Notes: generated from the sequence alone by a model not told the origin. DNA of 64,000 nt from Pseudomonas cichorii (GCF_015471405.1 NZ_BLVZ01000004.1:248001-312000), one strand, 5' to 3'; counted from the first letter of the stretch, positions 11,560 to 22,146 are shown. Translations and numbers: made by a program.

Positions 11560-12695
11560 AGTTTTTCCGCTGCATGACGCAGCGTCTCCTCTTGCTTGGC
11601 AAAGCACAGGCGTATCAGACGCTGGCCTTCAGGCGGCTTCTGGTAGAAGACCGAGACAGGAATGCTGGCAACGCCATGCTCGCGGGTCATCCACAACGAC
11701 ATGTCGACATCGTTGAGGTCCGGGCGGATCTGCGAGTAATCCACCAACTGGAAATACGTGCCGCCCACCCGCTCGAAGCTGAAGCGCGAAGACGCCAGTT
11801 GATCGCAGAAAAAATCACGCTTGGCCTGATAGAAAGCCGGCAGCTCCTCGACATGCTCGGGATGCGCGGCCATGAAATCAGCCAGTGCCCACTGCAACGG
11901 CGTAACGCCGCAGAAGCTCACGTATTGGTGAACCTTGCGCAGTTCGGCGGTCAATGCAGCAGGAGCGACCACATAGCCGGTCTTCCAGCCGGTCACGTGA
12001 TAGGTCTTGCCGAACGAACTGACCACAAAGGCGCGCTGATAAAGCTCTTCATGGGCCAGTACGCTGACATGCTGAACGCCGTCGAAGACCAGATGCTCGT
12101 ACACCTCATCGCTGACCAGATAAATGTCGCGATTGGCAATAAGAGCAGCCAACTGGTCCAGTTCGGCACGGCTGATCAAGGCGCCGCTGGGGTTGTGCGG
12201 GCTGTTGAGGATGATCATGCGCGTGCGCGGGCTCAAGGCCTCGCCCAGCTTCTGCCAGTCGATGGAGAAGTCATCCAGGCCAAGCTGCACATGCACGCAA
12301 CGGCCACCGGCCAGTTCCACGGCGGGCTCATAGCTGTCATAGCAAGGATCGAAGACGATCACTTCATCGCCGGGACGAATGACCGCCTGAACGGCGCAGA
12401 AAATCGCCTGGGTCGCGCCCGGTGTGATGGTGACTTCGCTGTCCGAGTTTACCTGACGCCCGTAGCAGCGGGCGATCTTGGCTGCAACCTGCTGACGCAG
12501 GGCTGGCAGACCGGTCATCGGTGAATATTGGTTATGGCCTTGAGCAACATGAAGGCTCAAGGCGTCGCGCAGTGCTTGTGGCCCATCGAAATCGGGAAAG
12601 CCCTGGGACAGATTGATCGCACCGGTTTCGGCGGCGAGCTGAGACATGACGGTGAAGATGGTGGTGCCAACATTAGGCAACTTGCTGTCGATCAT
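11547..12695 (-). CDS. Methionine (glutamine-type) aminotransferase, PLP-dependent (YbdL-like)
   Basis: The 382-aa fold-type I aminotransferase starts MIDSKLPNVGTTIFTVMSQL at ATG 12695, behind a GGAAGGG box. Key motifs are INLSQGFPDFDGP, LNSPHNPSGAL, SDEVYEHLVFDG and the PLP lysine in SSFGKTYHVTGWKTGY. YbdL-type enzymes aminate 2-keto-4-methylthiobutyrate to methionine, preferring glutamine or aromatic donors. The omega-amidase gene overlaps its end, so together they could run an irreversible glutamine transaminase-omega-amidase route for methionine salvage. The substrate is inferred. Confidence 0.9.
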   Translation of the reverse strand: MIDSKLPNVGTTIFTVMSQLAAETGAINLSQGFPDFDGPQALRDALSLHVAQGHNQYSPMTGLPALRQQVAAKIARCYGRQVNSDSEVTITPGATQAIFCAVQAVIRPGDEVIVFDPCYDSYEPAVELAGGRCVHVQLGLDDFSIDWQKLGEALSPRTRMIILNSPHNPSGALISRAELDQLAALIANRDIYLVSDEVYEHLVFDGVQHVSVLAHEELYQRAFVVSSFGKTYHVTGWKTGYVVAPAALTAELRKVHQYVSFCGVTPLQWALADFMAAHPEHVEELPAFYQAKRDFFCDQLASSRFSFERVGGTYFQLVDYSQIRPDLNDVDMSLWMTREHGVASIPVSVFYQKPPEGQRLIRLCFAKQEETLRHAAEKLCAI

Positions 12696-12768
12696 TAGGG
12701 CCCTTCCCTGCAATACCCCCGGCATCACGGTGGCACGGGTCCAGCAGGATAGCCCATCGAGCGCGCAT

Positions 12769-12804
12769 AAAAAAAGGCACCCGTGCAGACGCAGGGTGCC
12801 TTTT
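12769..12804 (-). terminator. Rho-independent terminator after der
   Basis: GGCACCC (12776-12782) pairs with GGGTGCC (12794-12800). On the reverse strand the stem is followed by seven T. It lies just past the der stop and before the aminotransferase gene. Confidence 0.88.
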
Positions 12805-12816
12805 CAGGAGAAAGAC

Positions 12817-14286
12817 TCAGCGCTTGTCGCGGCGTTTCTTGTCTGCCTTCTTGTGGTGCGACATCAAACGACGCTTCTTGTTGACCTGACGGTCTGTCAG
12901 CGTGTTCTTGTTACCTTCGTACGGGTTCTCACCGCCCTTGAATTCGATACGGATCGGCGTACCGACCAGTTTCAGAACACGGCGATAGGTGTTTTCCAGG
13001 TAACGGACATAGGACTTCGGTACTTTCTCGACCTGGTTACCGTGGATCACGATCAGCGGCGGGTTGGCACCACCCAAGTGCGCATAACGCAGCTTGATAC
13101 GGCGGCTGCCCACCATCGGCGGCGCGTGCTCGCTGACGGCATCTTCCAGAATCTGGGTCAGGCGGCTGGTTGGCCAGCGGGTCACGGCAGACTTGAAGGA
13201 GTTCTGCACCGACTGATACAGGTTACCCACACCGGTGCCATGCAAGGCAGAGATGAAGTGGATATCGGCAAAGTCGACGAAGAACAGACGACGTTCCAGC
13301 TCGGTCTTCACGTAGTCACGTTCGCCCGGTGTCATGCCATCCCACTTGTTCAGTGCGATAACCAGAGCACGGCCAGCCTCAAGTGCAAAGCCCAGCAGGT
13401 TGAGGTCGTGATCGACCACGCCTTCGCGGGCATCCATCACGAAGATCACCACGTTGGCATCCTTGATGGCCTGCAACGTCTTGACCACGGAGAACTTCTC
13501 GACTTCCTCGTGGATCTTGCCGCGCTTGCGCACACCCGCCGTGTCGATCAGCGTGTACTTCTCGTCGTTACGCTCGAACGGGATGTAGATACTGTCGCGC
13601 GTGGTGCCCGGCTGGTCATAGACGATCACCCGGTCCTCACCCAGCATGCGGTTGACCAGTGTCGACTTGCCGACGTTAGGACGACCGATGATGGCGATCT
13701 TGATGCCGTCTTTTTCGCTCGGGCCGGGAATGCGCTTGGCTTCCTCACCTTCAGCGACGTCCTCGGCCTCGCCCTCTTCGATTTCGTCCTCATCCTTGGG
13801 GAAATCTTTCAGGGCGATTTCCAGCATCTGGGAAATGCCACGGCCATGGGCACCGGCAACCGGGATCGCATCGCCCAGGCCCATCGGGCTGAACTCGGCA
13901 CGCGCCAGGTTTTCATCGATGTTGTCGATCTTGTTGGCAACCACGTAAGAACGCTTGTTGCGCTTGCGCAGGTGCTCACCGATCATCTGGTCAGCCGCGG
14001 TGTAACCCGCCTTGGCATCCACCAGGAACAACACGACATCGGCTTCTTCGATGGCCAGCAGCGACTGCTCGGCCATCTTTTCGTCCATGCCATGCTCGTC
14101 GCCGGAAATACCACCGGTGTCGATCAGGATATAAGAGCGCCCCTGCCACTTCGCCTCTCCGTATTGGCGATCACGGGTCAGACCGGACAGATCGCCGACA
14201 ATGGCGTCGCGGGTCCTGGTCAGGCGGTTGAACATGGTGGATTTGCCGACGTTCGGTCGACCCACCAGGGCAATTACGGGAACCAT
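12817..14286 (-). CDS. der: Ribosome biogenesis GTPase Der (EngA)
   Basis: Der is an essential GTPase with two tandem G domains that acts in 50S ribosome assembly. Both P-loops are seen, [11 protein letters not shown] near residue 8 and [11 protein letters not shown] in the middle, with matching DTGG/DTAG switch motifs and NKID/NKWD specificity motifs. An acidic linker ([16 protein letters not shown]) separates them. A C-terminal KH-like domain ends in a very basic tail ([11 protein letters not shown]). The ATG at 14286 gives 489 aa, the family length, and follows a GTGGAGAG box. The longer MESR opening is less likely. Confidence 0.97.
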   Translation of the reverse strand: MVPVIALVGRPNVGKSTMFNRLTRTRDAIVGDLSGLTRDRQYGEAKWQGRSYILIDTGGISGDEHGMDEKMAEQSLLAIEEADVVLFLVDAKAGYTAADQMIGEHLRKRNKRSYVVANKIDNIDENLARAEFSPMGLGDAIPVAGAHGRGISQMLEIALKDFPKDEDEIEEGEAEDVAEGEEAKRIPGPSEKDGIKIAIIGRPNVGKSTLVNRMLGEDRVIVYDQPGTTRDSIYIPFERNDEKYTLIDTAGVRKRGKIHEEVEKFSVVKTLQAIKDANVVIFVMDAREGVVDHDLNLLGFALEAGRALVIALNKWDGMTPGERDYVKTELERRLFFVDFADIHFISALHGTGVGNLYQSVQNSFKSAVTRWPTSRLTQILEDAVSEHAPPMVGSRRIKLRYAHLGGANPPLIVIHGNQVEKVPKSYVRYLENTYRRVLKLVGTPIRIEFKGGENPYEGNKNTLTDRQVNKKRRLMSHHKKADKKRRDKR

Positions 14287-14322
14287 GCGGCTCTCCACTT
14301 CGTTATTTCAGAAAATACAAAA

Positions 14323-14410
14323 GCCGCTGCAGGGCAGCGGCCGGAGTTCGGAGCAGCGCCCGCAGGCGCCGCAGCCTTGCCGAAGCAAGGTCGTCCGGGG
14401 CCTTGGCCCC
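14323..14410. other. Cluster of three short hairpins between bamB and der
   Basis: Three consecutive dyads lie in the 139-nt gap: GCCGCTGC/GCAGCGGC (14323-14341), CCTTGC/GCAAGG (14375-14390) and GGGGCC/GGCCCC (14397-14410). None has a clear T-tract. They could modulate readthrough from bamB into der or stabilise the mRNA. Confidence 0.55.
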
Positions 14411-14425
14411 GAACATGGACAATCA

Positions 14426-15577
14426 TCACTTGATGGTCAGGGCTTCCAGCTTGCCGCTGTTACCAAACACATAAATCATGTCACCAACCACCAGCGGACG
14501 CGCACGCAGACCATCGCTGTCGATACGCTCACGCCCTACGAAACGGCCATCTACCTGGCTCAACAGGTGCAGATAACCTTCCAGGTCGCCAACCGCTACA
14601 TAGCTGGAAAACACTTCCGGCGCGCCCAGTTGACGGCGAGCCAGCGATTCGTTGCTCCACAGTGCAGTGGAAGAACGCTCGTCGATACCTTCGACAGTGC
14701 CGGAGGCCAGAGTCACGTATACGCTGCCGAAGCCTTGAGCGACACCCGAGTAGCTTGACGCATCACGCTGCCAAAGCACACGACCGCTTTCCAGATCCAG
14801 ACCGGCAACACGGCCCTGATAGCTGGCAACGTACAAGGTACCGCCCGACAGCAGAAGGCCACCGTCGATATCGACCACACGATCCAGCTCCGAACGACCT
14901 TGCGGGATAGCGACACGCTGCTCCCAGACCGGTACGCCGTTGCTGATATCCAGAGCCACGACCTTGCCGGTCGACAGGCCTGCAACAGCCAGACGGTTGG
15001 TCACGACCGGTGCGCCAGTACCGCGCAGGGTCAGTACCGCCGGAGTGCTTTCGTAGATCCAGCGCTGGGAGCCTGTGACAGCATCAAGGCCGATCACACG
15101 GTCATCCTGGGTCTGAACCACAACAACGTCGCCGTTGTTGGCAGGTGGAGCCAGGACTTCGCTGGTCACACGGGAACGCCATTTCTCTTCACCGGAGGAA
15201 ACGTCCAGAGCAACGATTTCGCCCTTCTCGGTGCCGATCATGACCAGGCCATAACCTACGCCGACAGCGCCGGAAACAGGCAGCTCAAGATCCTTCTTCC
15301 AGATCACGTCACCGGTCAGGCGATCCAGGGACATGATGACCCCGGTCACATCCGAAGCGTAGATCCGGTCACCCTCAACAGCCGGAACCAGCATGTTGTA
15401 GGTTTTACCCTGACCGTCACCGATCGAACGGCTCCATTCCTTGTGCAGAACCACTTCTTCTTTAAAGTCGGTCAGTTCGGCTGGAGGCAATTCCTTTTTA
15501 CTGTTGCTGCTGCAACCCGCGGCCAGAATGGCCAGAGCCAGCAATGCTGCATGTTTCCAACGAATCACGTCACGCAT
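14426..15577 (-). CDS. bamB: Outer membrane protein assembly factor BamB
   Basis: BamB is a periplasmic lipoprotein of the BAM complex that inserts beta-barrel proteins. The 383-aa product begins with a lipoprotein signal peptide, with lipobox LAAGC at about residue 22. It then has repeated PQQ-like beta-propeller blades such as LDRLTGDVIWKKDLE, LDAVTGSQRWIYE and LDLESGRVLWQRD. Its start overlaps the end of the upstream yfgM-like gene by 8 nt, and der lies downstream, the usual gammaproteobacterial order. Confidence 0.96.
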   Translation of the reverse strand: MRDVIRWKHAALLALAILAAGCSSNSKKELPPAELTDFKEEVVLHKEWSRSIGDGQGKTYNMLVPAVEGDRIYASDVTGVIMSLDRLTGDVIWKKDLELPVSGAVGVGYGLVMIGTEKGEIVALDVSSGEEKWRSRVTSEVLAPPANNGDVVVVQTQDDRVIGLDAVTGSQRWIYESTPAVLTLRGTGAPVVTNRLAVAGLSTGKVVALDISNGVPVWEQRVAIPQGRSELDRVVDIDGGLLLSGGTLYVASYQGRVAGLDLESGRVLWQRDASSYSGVAQGFGSVYVTLASGTVEGIDERSSTALWSNESLARRQLGAPEVFSSYVAVGDLEGYLHLLSQVDGRFVGRERIDSDGLRARPLVVGDMIYVFGNSGKLEALTIK

Positions 15578-16211
15578 CCCCTTTCGCCAGATCGTCGAGC
15601 TTCATTTGCAGGCCACCCACCGCTGCGTCTTCAGACAAAGCGGACTTGGCCTTTTGGTATGCAGCATGTGCCTCGTCGGTACGACCCAACTGCACCAGCA
15701 GGTCACCCTTGAGTTCTTCACGGCTGGCCAGGAACGCCTTGTCGGCATCGCCAGCAAGCAGCTTGAGTGCATCGTCAGCCTTGTTCTGCGCAGCCAGAAC
15801 GCGAGCAAGACGCTGACGGGCGATTTCGCCCAGCGTCGCGCTGGCAGGCTTGTCGGCCACTGGCTTCAGCTCAGCCGCAGCATCGTCGAGCTTGCCAGCA
15901 TCGACTGCAACCTTGGCGACGAACAGGCTACCGAACTGGGCATAGGCAGTGCCACCGAATTCGCTCTTGAGCTTGCCGGCGATTTCGGCAACGCGAGCGG
16001 TATCGGCCTGGCCGCTTGGCGTCAGCGAGGTTTCAAGCAGTTGCTGATACAGCATCGAGGCGCCTTGCGACTGCTTGCTGTTGTAGTTCTGCCATGTGTA
16101 CCAGCCAAAGACCACAACCAACGCCAGCAGACCGCCAGTTACCAGGGGTTTGCCGTTGCGTTGCCACCAGTCCTTCATTACGGCCAGCTCTTCATCATCG
16201 GTACGCGACAC
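15570..16211 (-). CDS. yfgM: YfgM-like inner membrane TPR protein
   Basis: The 213-aa protein has a short cytosolic N-terminus (MSRTDDEELAVMKDWWQRNG) and one membrane segment (LVTGGLLALVVVFGWYTW). A periplasmic TPR-like helical region rich in Ala, Leu and Lys follows. YfgM associates with the SecYEG translocon and periplasmic chaperones in E. coli. It lies between hisS and bamB as in other gammaproteobacteria and overlaps bamB by 8 nt. Confidence 0.92.
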   Translation of the reverse strand: MSRTDDEELAVMKDWWQRNGKPLVTGGLLALVVVFGWYTWQNYNSKQSQGASMLYQQLLETSLTPSGQADTARVAEIAGKLKSEFGGTAYAQFGSLFVAKVAVDAGKLDDAAAELKPVADKPASATLGEIARQRLARVLAAQNKADDALKLLAGDADKAFLASREELKGDLLVQLGRTDEAHAAYQKAKSALSEDAAVGGLQMKLDDLAKGDA

Positions 16212-16250
16212 CCCAATACTCCTATTCGCTAAATCGGCTGTTAATCAGCT

Positions 16251-17540
16251 TCAACCCTGCACGACGCAGGAGGCCAGGTGCTCGGACAGAGCATCCCAGG
16301 CAATATTTTGTTGTTCGCCCTGCCCACGCAAAGGCTTGACGCCTATCTCTTGCCGGGCAAGTTCTTCGTCGCCGAGGATCAGCGCATACAGCGCACCGCT
16401 CTTGTCGGCCTTCTTGAACTGGCTCTTGAAGCTGCCAGCACCGGCATTGACCTGCAAACGCAGATTCGGCAACTGGTCACGCACGCGCTCGGTGAGGGCC
16501 AGTGCAGCCAGCTCGGCCGCTTCGCCGAAGGCACACAGGTAGACATCCACCTGACGCGAGATTTCTTCCGGGACTTTTTCAAGGGTTTCCAGCAGCAGCA
16601 CCAGACGCTCGATGCCCATGGCGAAACCGACACCCGCCGTAGGCTTGCCGCCCATCTGCTCGACCAGGCCATCGTAACGGCCACCGGCGCACACAGTTCC
16701 CTGAGCACCGAGCTGGTCGGTAACCCACTCGAAAACGGTCTTGCTGTAGTAATCCAGGCCACGTACCAGCTTGGGGTTGATGACGTAGGGAATGCCCGCA
16801 GCATCCAGACGCGCCTTGAGGCCCTCGAAGTGGATACGCGACTCGTCGTCCAGGTAATCCGCCAGCTTCGGCGCATCGACCAGCACGGCCTGGGTATCCG
16901 GATGCTTGGTGTCCAGAACCCGTAAAGGGTTGGTCTTCAGGCGACGCTGGCTGTCTTCGTCCAGTTGCTCGAGACGCGCAGACAGGAACTCCACCAGAGC
17001 ATCGCGATAACGCGCACGCGCTTCGCTGGTGCCCAGGCTGTTGAGTTCGAGCTTGACGGCATTGCGGATGCCCAACAGGCCCCACAGGCGCCAGGTCAGG
17101 ACAATCAGCTCGGCGTCGATATCGGGACCGTCGAGGTTGAAGACTTCGACACCGATCTGGTGAAACTGGCGATAACGGCCTTTCTGGGGACGCTCGTGGC
17201 GGAACATCGGGCCGATGTACCACAGTTTCTGCACCTGACCGCCACCGGTAATCCCGTGTTCGAGTACCGCACGCACGCAAGCGGCAGTGCCTTCCGGGCG
17301 CAGGGTCAGGGAGTCACCGTTGCGGTCGGCAAAGGTGTACATCTCTTTTTCGACGATATCGGTGACTTCGCCGATGGAACGCTTGAACAGGTCGGTGAAC
17401 TCGACGATAGGCATGCGAATCTGCCGATAACCGTAGTTATCCAGCAAACGCGCAACAGTGCCTTCGAAGTGACGCCACAGCGGGGTCTGCTCGGGCAGGA
17501 TGTCGTTCATGCCACGAATGGCTTGCAGAGACTTACTCAC
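16251..17540 (-). CDS. hisS: Histidyl-tRNA synthetase
   Basis: HisS charges tRNA-His. The 429-aa class II synthetase begins [20 protein letters not shown]. It shows motif 2 ([20 protein letters not shown]), the histidine-binding [15 protein letters not shown], and motif 3 ([16 protein letters not shown]). The C-terminal anticodon-binding domain ends in [10 protein letters not shown]. The length is standard. It sits between ispG and yfgM in a leftward run with short gaps, probably one operon. Confidence 0.97.
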   Translation of the reverse strand: MSKSLQAIRGMNDILPEQTPLWRHFEGTVARLLDNYGYRQIRMPIVEFTDLFKRSIGEVTDIVEKEMYTFADRNGDSLTLRPEGTAACVRAVLEHGITGGGQVQKLWYIGPMFRHERPQKGRYRQFHQIGVEVFNLDGPDIDAELIVLTWRLWGLLGIRNAVKLELNSLGTSEARARYRDALVEFLSARLEQLDEDSQRRLKTNPLRVLDTKHPDTQAVLVDAPKLADYLDDESRIHFEGLKARLDAAGIPYVINPKLVRGLDYYSKTVFEWVTDQLGAQGTVCAGGRYDGLVEQMGGKPTAGVGFAMGIERLVLLLETLEKVPEEISRQVDVYLCAFGEAAELAALALTERVRDQLPNLRLQVNAGAGSFKSQFKKADKSGALYALILGDEELARQEIGVKPLRGQGEQQNIAWDALSEHLASCVVQG

Positions 17541-17562
17541 AAAAAATCCTTAGCAATCTTGA

Positions 17563-18672
17563 TTAGCCGCGCACGATGACAGATGCGTCAGCTTCAGCTT
17601 TTTCGGCCGCTTTCTCGCGAATCAAGCGTTCAAGCTCGTTCACAAGATTGTCGTTGGTCAGTTTCTGCGCAGGCTTGCCGTCGATGTAGATCAGGTTCGG
17701 CGTACCGCCCGTGAGGCCGATATGCGCCTCCTTGGCTTCACCAGGACCGTTGACCACACACCCGATGACCGCGACGTCCAGCGGCACCAGCAAATCTTCG
17801 AGACGCCCTTCCAGCTCGTTCATGGTCTTGACCACATCGAAGTTCTGCCGCGAGCAGCTCGGGCAGGCGATGAAGTTGATGCCACGGGAACGAAGGCGCA
17901 AGGACTTGAGAATGTCGTAGCCGACTTTCACTTCTTCAACCGGATCAGCGGCCAACGAGATGCGGATAGTATCGCCAATCCCTTCGGCAAGCAGCATACC
18001 GAGGCCGACAGCCGATTTCACCGTACCCGAACGCAATCCACCCGCTTCGGTGATCCCCAGGTGCAGCGGCTGGACAATCTGTTTCGCCAGCAGGCGATAG
18101 GCTGCGACGGCCATGAACACGTCCGAAGCCTTCACGCTGACCTTGAAGTCATGGAAATCCAGGCGATCCAGATGCTCGACATGACGCAGGGCCGACTCGA
18201 CCAGCGCCTCGGGCGTTGGCTCGCCGTATTTCTTCTGCAGGTCTTTTTCCAGAGAACCGGCATTGACGCCGATGCGGATCGGGATGCCGCGATCACGGGC
18301 AGCATCGACCACGGCGCGAACACGGTCTTCGCGACCGATGTTGCCCGGGTTGATACGCAGGCAGTCGACACCCAGTTCGGCGACGCGTAGTGCGATCCGG
18401 TAATCGAAGTGGATATCGGCGACCAGAGGCACCTTGACCAGTTGCTTGATCCGGCCAAACGCCTCGGCGGCATCCATGTCGGGAACAGAAACCCGCACGA
18501 TATCGACGCCGGCCGCTTCAAGGCGGTTGATCTGAGCCACAGTGGCAGCGACATCGTTGGTGTCGCTGTTGGTCATACTCTGTACGGCAATCGGCGCATC
18601 GCCGCCGACCGGAACAGAGCCGACCCATATCTTGCGGGATTCGCGACGCTTGATGGGAGATTCGCCGTGCAT
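17563..18672 (-). CDS. ispG: 4-hydroxy-3-methylbut-2-en-1-yl diphosphate synthase (flavodoxin)
   Basis: IspG reduces methylerythritol cyclodiphosphate to HMBPP in the MEP isoprenoid pathway and carries a 4Fe-4S cluster. The 369-aa product has the TIM-barrel start ([20 protein letters not shown]), [15 protein letters not shown] and RINPGNIG. The cluster ligands are in ACPSCSR and [11 protein letters not shown]. It begins 3 nt after the rodZ stop. IscS, IscU and partners in the same window would supply its cluster. Confidence 0.97.
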   Translation of the reverse strand: MHGESPIKRRESRKIWVGSVPVGGDAPIAVQSMTNSDTNDVAATVAQINRLEAAGVDIVRVSVPDMDAAEAFGRIKQLVKVPLVADIHFDYRIALRVAELGVDCLRINPGNIGREDRVRAVVDAARDRGIPIRIGVNAGSLEKDLQKKYGEPTPEALVESALRHVEHLDRLDFHDFKVSVKASDVFMAVAAYRLLAKQIVQPLHLGITEAGGLRSGTVKSAVGLGMLLAEGIGDTIRISLAADPVEEVKVGYDILKSLRLRSRGINFIACPSCSRQNFDVVKTMNELEGRLEDLLVPLDVAVIGCVVNGPGEAKEAHIGLTGGTPNLIYIDGKPAQKLTNDNLVNELERLIREKAAEKAEADASVIVRG

Positions 18673-18675
18673 GAC

Positions 18676-19677
18676 TTATTGCCCTAGTTTCAGGCGAGCA
18701 GTCTCGCCGCTGGTAAAGGGAGCTACGTCTACAGGCTCACCGTTATAACTGACTTGCGCACCACGGGCGTAACCAAGACGCAAGGTCAATGGCGGACGGC
18801 CAGTGACGTCCAGACTATCCCCCTTGCGCTTGAGACCGCTCATCAAGACCTTGCCATTGCCATCGGTGACCTGAGTCCAGCAATCGGCAGTGAATTGCAG
18901 CTTGATCTGGCCAGAGCCAGCAGGGACAGGTGCTGATTCGACAACTTCGGCAGGGGCTGAAGGCACGGCAGGAGCAACCGGTGCGACAGACGGAGCATGA
19001 GGTGCCGCAGGCGCTGGCGAAGCGGGTGCAGTCGGAGCAGCCGGTGCAGTGACGACCGGTGCCGGCGCAACAGGCGCAGGGGCCGGAGTTTCAACCGGGG
19101 CACTTGGAGTCAGAGGCAGCGGCGCTTCATTGGCAGGCTTGCTGCTTTCAGTGGCAGCCTGCTCTTGAGACTCATCCAGTTGATGAATCTGAGTGGTGCC
19201 ATCGGCGCTTTCGACCTCGACGTGCTCCAGGCTCAGACCGGACTGGTCCTTGCCACGCATGGAGGTCTGATCCTGCCACCAGAAAAAGCCGCCGCCGACC
19301 AGAACCATCAGCAGCAGAAGGCTGACAATGCGCAGAATGTTGTGTGAAAGACGCACTGGCTCTTCGATACGGCCCAGCGCGTGAACGGAACTGCCCTTGC
19401 CATCGGTGCCGGTGCATTGATCGAACTGATCGACCAGCGCGGCCTGATCGAGCTCCAGCAATTTAGCGTAGGCACGCACATAGCCACGGGCAAAGGTATG
19501 CCCGGGCAACTTGTCAAAATTCCCGTTTTCAAGATGAGTCAGGGAAGACACGGTGAGATTCAGCCTCAAAGCCACATCTGGCAGCGACCAGTTTTTGCTC
19601 TCACGGGCCTGACGCAAGGTCTCACCAGGGTTCGAGCGAGTGGTTGCTACAACTTCGGGATGCGCCGCTTTCATCAT
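18676..19677 (-). CDS. rodZ: Cytoskeletal membrane protein RodZ
   Basis: RodZ links MreB filaments to the cell-wall elongation machinery. The 333-aa product has an N-terminal helix-turn-helix fold (GETLRQARESKNWSLPDVAL and the segment to about residue 95). One membrane helix lies at about residues 112-132 (ILRIVSLLLLMVLVGGGFFW). A Pro/Ala-rich periplasmic linker follows at about 185-250, then a C-terminal DUF4115 beta domain (LQFTADCWTQVTDGNGKVL). The ATG at 19677 overlaps the pilF stop. Confidence 0.94.
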   Translation of the reverse strand: MMKAAHPEVVATTRSNPGETLRQARESKNWSLPDVALRLNLTVSSLTHLENGNFDKLPGHTFARGYVRAYAKLLELDQAALVDQFDQCTGTDGKGSSVHALGRIEEPVRLSHNILRIVSLLLLMVLVGGGFFWWQDQTSMRGKDQSGLSLEHVEVESADGTTQIHQLDESQEQAATESSKPANEAPLPLTPSAPVETPAPAPVAPAPVVTAPAAPTAPASPAPAAPHAPSVAPVAPAVPSAPAEVVESAPVPAGSGQIKLQFTADCWTQVTDGNGKVLMSGLKRKGDSLDVTGRPPLTLRLGYARGAQVSYNGEPVDVAPFTSGETARLKLGQ

Positions 19678-20432
19678 TGCTCCGACAGGTATTGCTGATA
19701 TTCCGGCGTACCGGGATAGAGTCTTTTAAGTTGCAAGCCAAAACTGGCTGCCTTGTTACGGTCGTCATAGACCTTGGCCAACCGGATACCGAGCAGCAGA
19801 CTACGTGCATTCTGCTCGCTTAGCTGGCTGAAACGGTCGTAGTAGTCACGCGACGGCACATAATGCCCGTCTTCGTAAGACAACTCAGCCATTTCCAGCA
19901 AGGAACGTGGCTGTTGACGGTCAAGACGCAGTGCCTTGGTGAAGTGCTCGCGAGCTTCCTCGCGCTTGTTCAGCTTCAAGGCGGTCATGCCCAGGCTTTC
20001 GAAGACCCGGGACCGCTCAGGATACAGGTTGTCTGCTGCTGCCTGCTGGAAACGTTCGTAGGCTTCCTGATAGCGCTTCTGCTCATAAAGGAAACTGCCG
20101 TAGTTATTGACGATGCGAGCATCGTTCCTGCTTGAGGCAAGCGCCTTGCGAAAGTGCTGGTCGGCCAGTTCAGGCTCCATCTCGGCCTGGAACACCAGCG
20201 CCAGTGCAGCATTGGCGTCCGGGTCGGAACTGTCGAGCTCAATTGCCTTTTTCAGCGGAACCTTGGCTCGCTCGGTCTGGCCCTGCTGGAAATATCCCAA
20301 CCCCAACTGCACGTATGCCTTGCGAGCCTCGTCACGCCCCTGCGAAGTCTTGAGCGGATCGACATGCCCTGTCGAAACGCACCCTACCAGCAAGATAACA
20401 AGGCATGACAACAGCAAGGCACGCACAGACAT
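19674..20432 (-). CDS. pilF: Type IV pilus biogenesis lipoprotein PilF (PilW)
   Basis: PilF is the pilotin that brings the PilQ secretin to the outer membrane and lets it multimerise. The 252-aa protein has a lipoprotein signal peptide with lipobox LLVGC at about residue 18. Six TPR-like repeats follow, for example AYVQLGLGYFQQGQTERAKV and VNNYGSFLYEQKRYQEAYE. Length and layout match the family. It lies between rlmN and rodZ, the conserved order in Pseudomonas, and its stop overlaps the rodZ start. Confidence 0.94.
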   Translation of the reverse strand: MSVRALLLSCLVILLVGCVSTGHVDPLKTSQGRDEARKAYVQLGLGYFQQGQTERAKVPLKKAIELDSSDPDANAALALVFQAEMEPELADQHFRKALASSRNDARIVNNYGSFLYEQKRYQEAYERFQQAAADNLYPERSRVFESLGMTALKLNKREEAREHFTKALRLDRQQPRSLLEMAELSYEDGHYVPSRDYYDRFSQLSEQNARSLLLGIRLAKVYDDRNKAASFGLQLKRLYPGTPEYQQYLSEQ

Positions 20433-20446
20433 GGAGTCCCTCTCGG

Positions 20447-21595
20447 TCAGGTTCGAGCGCCAGTGCCTGGAGCCACATCGGCGTCGGCATTCAGCTCACG
20501 CACTGCAATATAGCGTTCACTACGGCGCGTGCGGTCCATTACCTGCCCGACCAACTGGCCGCATGCAGCATCGATGTCCTCGCCGCGCGTGGTACGCACA
20601 GTGACGTTATAACCAGCCTGATGCAACAGATCCTGGAAACGGCGGATTGCATTGTTGCTCGGACGCTCGTAACCGGAGTGCGGGAACGGGTTGAACGGGA
20701 TCAGGTTGATCTTGCAAGGTGTGTCCTTGAGCAGCTCGATCATCTCGATGGCATGCTCGACCTTGTCGTTTACATCCTTGAGCAGGGTGTACTCGACCGT
20801 CAGCACGCGCTTCTCGCCCAGGCTGGACATGTAGCGGCGGCAGGAGTCGAGCAGGACGCTCAGCGGGTATTTCTTGTTCAGCGGCACCAGCTGGTTGCGC
20901 AATGCATCGTTGGGCGCATGCAGCGACAGGGCCAGCGAGACGTCGATGTGCTTTGACAGCTCGTCGATCATCGGCACCACGCCAGACGTGGACAAGGTCA
21001 CGCGGCGCTTGGAAATGCCATAGCCCAGGTCATCCATCATCAGATGCATGGCGGCAATGACATTGTCGAAGTTCAGCAGTGGCTCACCCATGCCCATCAT
21101 CACCACGTTGGTGATGGCACGGTCGACGGTTGCCGGGACACTGCCAAAGGATTTGTTGGCAATCCAGACCTGGCCGATGACTTCGGCGGCGGTCAGGTTG
21201 CTATTGAAGCCTTGTTTGCCGGTGGAGCAGAAACTGCAATCCAGGGCACAGCCCGCCTGGGACGAAACACACAAAGTGCCGCGCTTGCCCTGGGGGATGA
21301 AAACGGTTTCGACGCAGCTGCCGGACTCTACGCGCACGACCCATTTACGGGTGCCATCGCTGGAGATGTCCTCGCTGACGACTTCAGGACCACGTATTTC
21401 GGCACAGGCCTTGAGCTTTTCGCGCAATGCCTTGCTGACGTTGGTCATGGCGTCGAAATCATCGACGCCAAAGTGGTGAATCCACTTCATGACCTGACCG
21501 GCACGGAAGCGCTTCTCCCCGATAGAGTCGAAGAATTTTTCCATTTCCTGCTGAGTAAGGCCCAGAAGGTTGGTTTTACCAGTCGATGCAATCAT
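20447..21595 (-). CDS. rlmN: Dual-specificity RNA methyltransferase RlmN
   Basis: RlmN is a radical SAM enzyme that methylates C2 of A2503 in 23S rRNA and A37 in some tRNAs. The 382-aa product, starting [20 protein letters not shown] at ATG 21595, has the cluster motif [11 protein letters not shown]. It also has [24 protein letters not shown] and the C-terminal conserved cysteine in [11 protein letters not shown]. The longer MEGEF opening lacks family support. ndk lies 32 nt upstream and pilF 14 nt downstream. Confidence 0.97.
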   Translation of the reverse strand: MIASTGKTNLLGLTQQEMEKFFDSIGEKRFRAGQVMKWIHHFGVDDFDAMTNVSKALREKLKACAEIRGPEVVSEDISSDGTRKWVVRVESGSCVETVFIPQGKRGTLCVSSQAGCALDCSFCSTGKQGFNSNLTAAEVIGQVWIANKSFGSVPATVDRAITNVVMMGMGEPLLNFDNVIAAMHLMMDDLGYGISKRRVTLSTSGVVPMIDELSKHIDVSLALSLHAPNDALRNQLVPLNKKYPLSVLLDSCRRYMSSLGEKRVLTVEYTLLKDVNDKVEHAIEMIELLKDTPCKINLIPFNPFPHSGYERPSNNAIRRFQDLLHQAGYNVTVRTTRGEDIDAACGQLVGQVMDRTRRSERYIAVRELNADADVAPGTGART

Positions 21596-21627
21596 GAATT
21601 CACCCTCCACTCGTTAGTCGGCAAGAC

Positions 21628-22053
21628 TTAGCGAGCGGTTACCTCTGTAGCTGCGAAGAAGTACGAGATTTCGCGAGCAGCAGCAGCTTCGGAGTCCGAG
21701 CCGTGAACAGCGTTGGCGTCGATGGAGTCAGCGAAGTCAGCACGGATGGTGCCGGCAGCAGCTTCTTTAGGGTTGGTAGCGCCCATCAGCTCACGGTTCA
21801 GAGCGATAGCGTTTTCGCCTTCCAGAACCTGAACAACGACAGGACCGGAGATCATGAAAGCAACCAGGTCGCCGAAGAAACCACGAGCGCTGTGCTCAGC
21901 GTAGAAACCTTCAGCTTCAGCCTTGGACAGTTGCTTCAGCTTGGAAGCAACAACGCGCAGACCGGCTTTTTCGAAACGAGTGGTGATCTCGCCGATTACG
22001 TTTTTAGCAACGGCGTCAGGCTTGATGATGGAGAAAGTACGTTGAACAGCCAT
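21628..22053 (-). CDS. ndk: Nucleoside diphosphate kinase
   Basis: Ndk balances NTP and dNTP pools through a phospho-histidine intermediate. The 141-aa product begins [20 protein letters not shown]. The catalytic histidine is in [12 protein letters not shown] near residue 117. The ATG at 22053 has a GGAG box and gives the family length. It is the first gene of the run towards rlmN and pilF, or is transcribed alone. Confidence 0.97.
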   Translation of the reverse strand: MAVQRTFSIIKPDAVAKNVIGEITTRFEKAGLRVVASKLKQLSKAEAEGFYAEHSARGFFGDLVAFMISGPVVVQVLEGENAIALNRELMGATNPKEAAAGTIRADFADSIDANAVHGSDSEAAAAREISYFFAATEVTAR

Positions 22054-22090
22054 GTGAAACTCCAGAAACAATGATTAAAGCGAAAAATTA

Positions 22091-22113
22091 AACCCGCGAA
22101 TTATACGCGGGTT
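22091..22113 (-). promoter_or_regulatory. Hairpin with embedded TATAAT between iscX and ndk
   Basis: AACCCGCG (22091-22098) pairs with CGCGGGTT (22106-22113). On the reverse strand the stem is followed by TTAATTTTT, so it can end the isc transcript. The loop contains a perfect TATAAT on the same strand, about 45 nt before ndk, which may be the ndk -10 box. No good -35 box is seen. Confidence 0.6.
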
Positions 22114-22146
22114 CTGGTGTATTGCCTAACTGCTTGCGTTACAGGT

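Noticed and set aside
12646..14433. 595-codon open frame on the + strand
   Set aside because: Antisense of der, which has both G domains intact.
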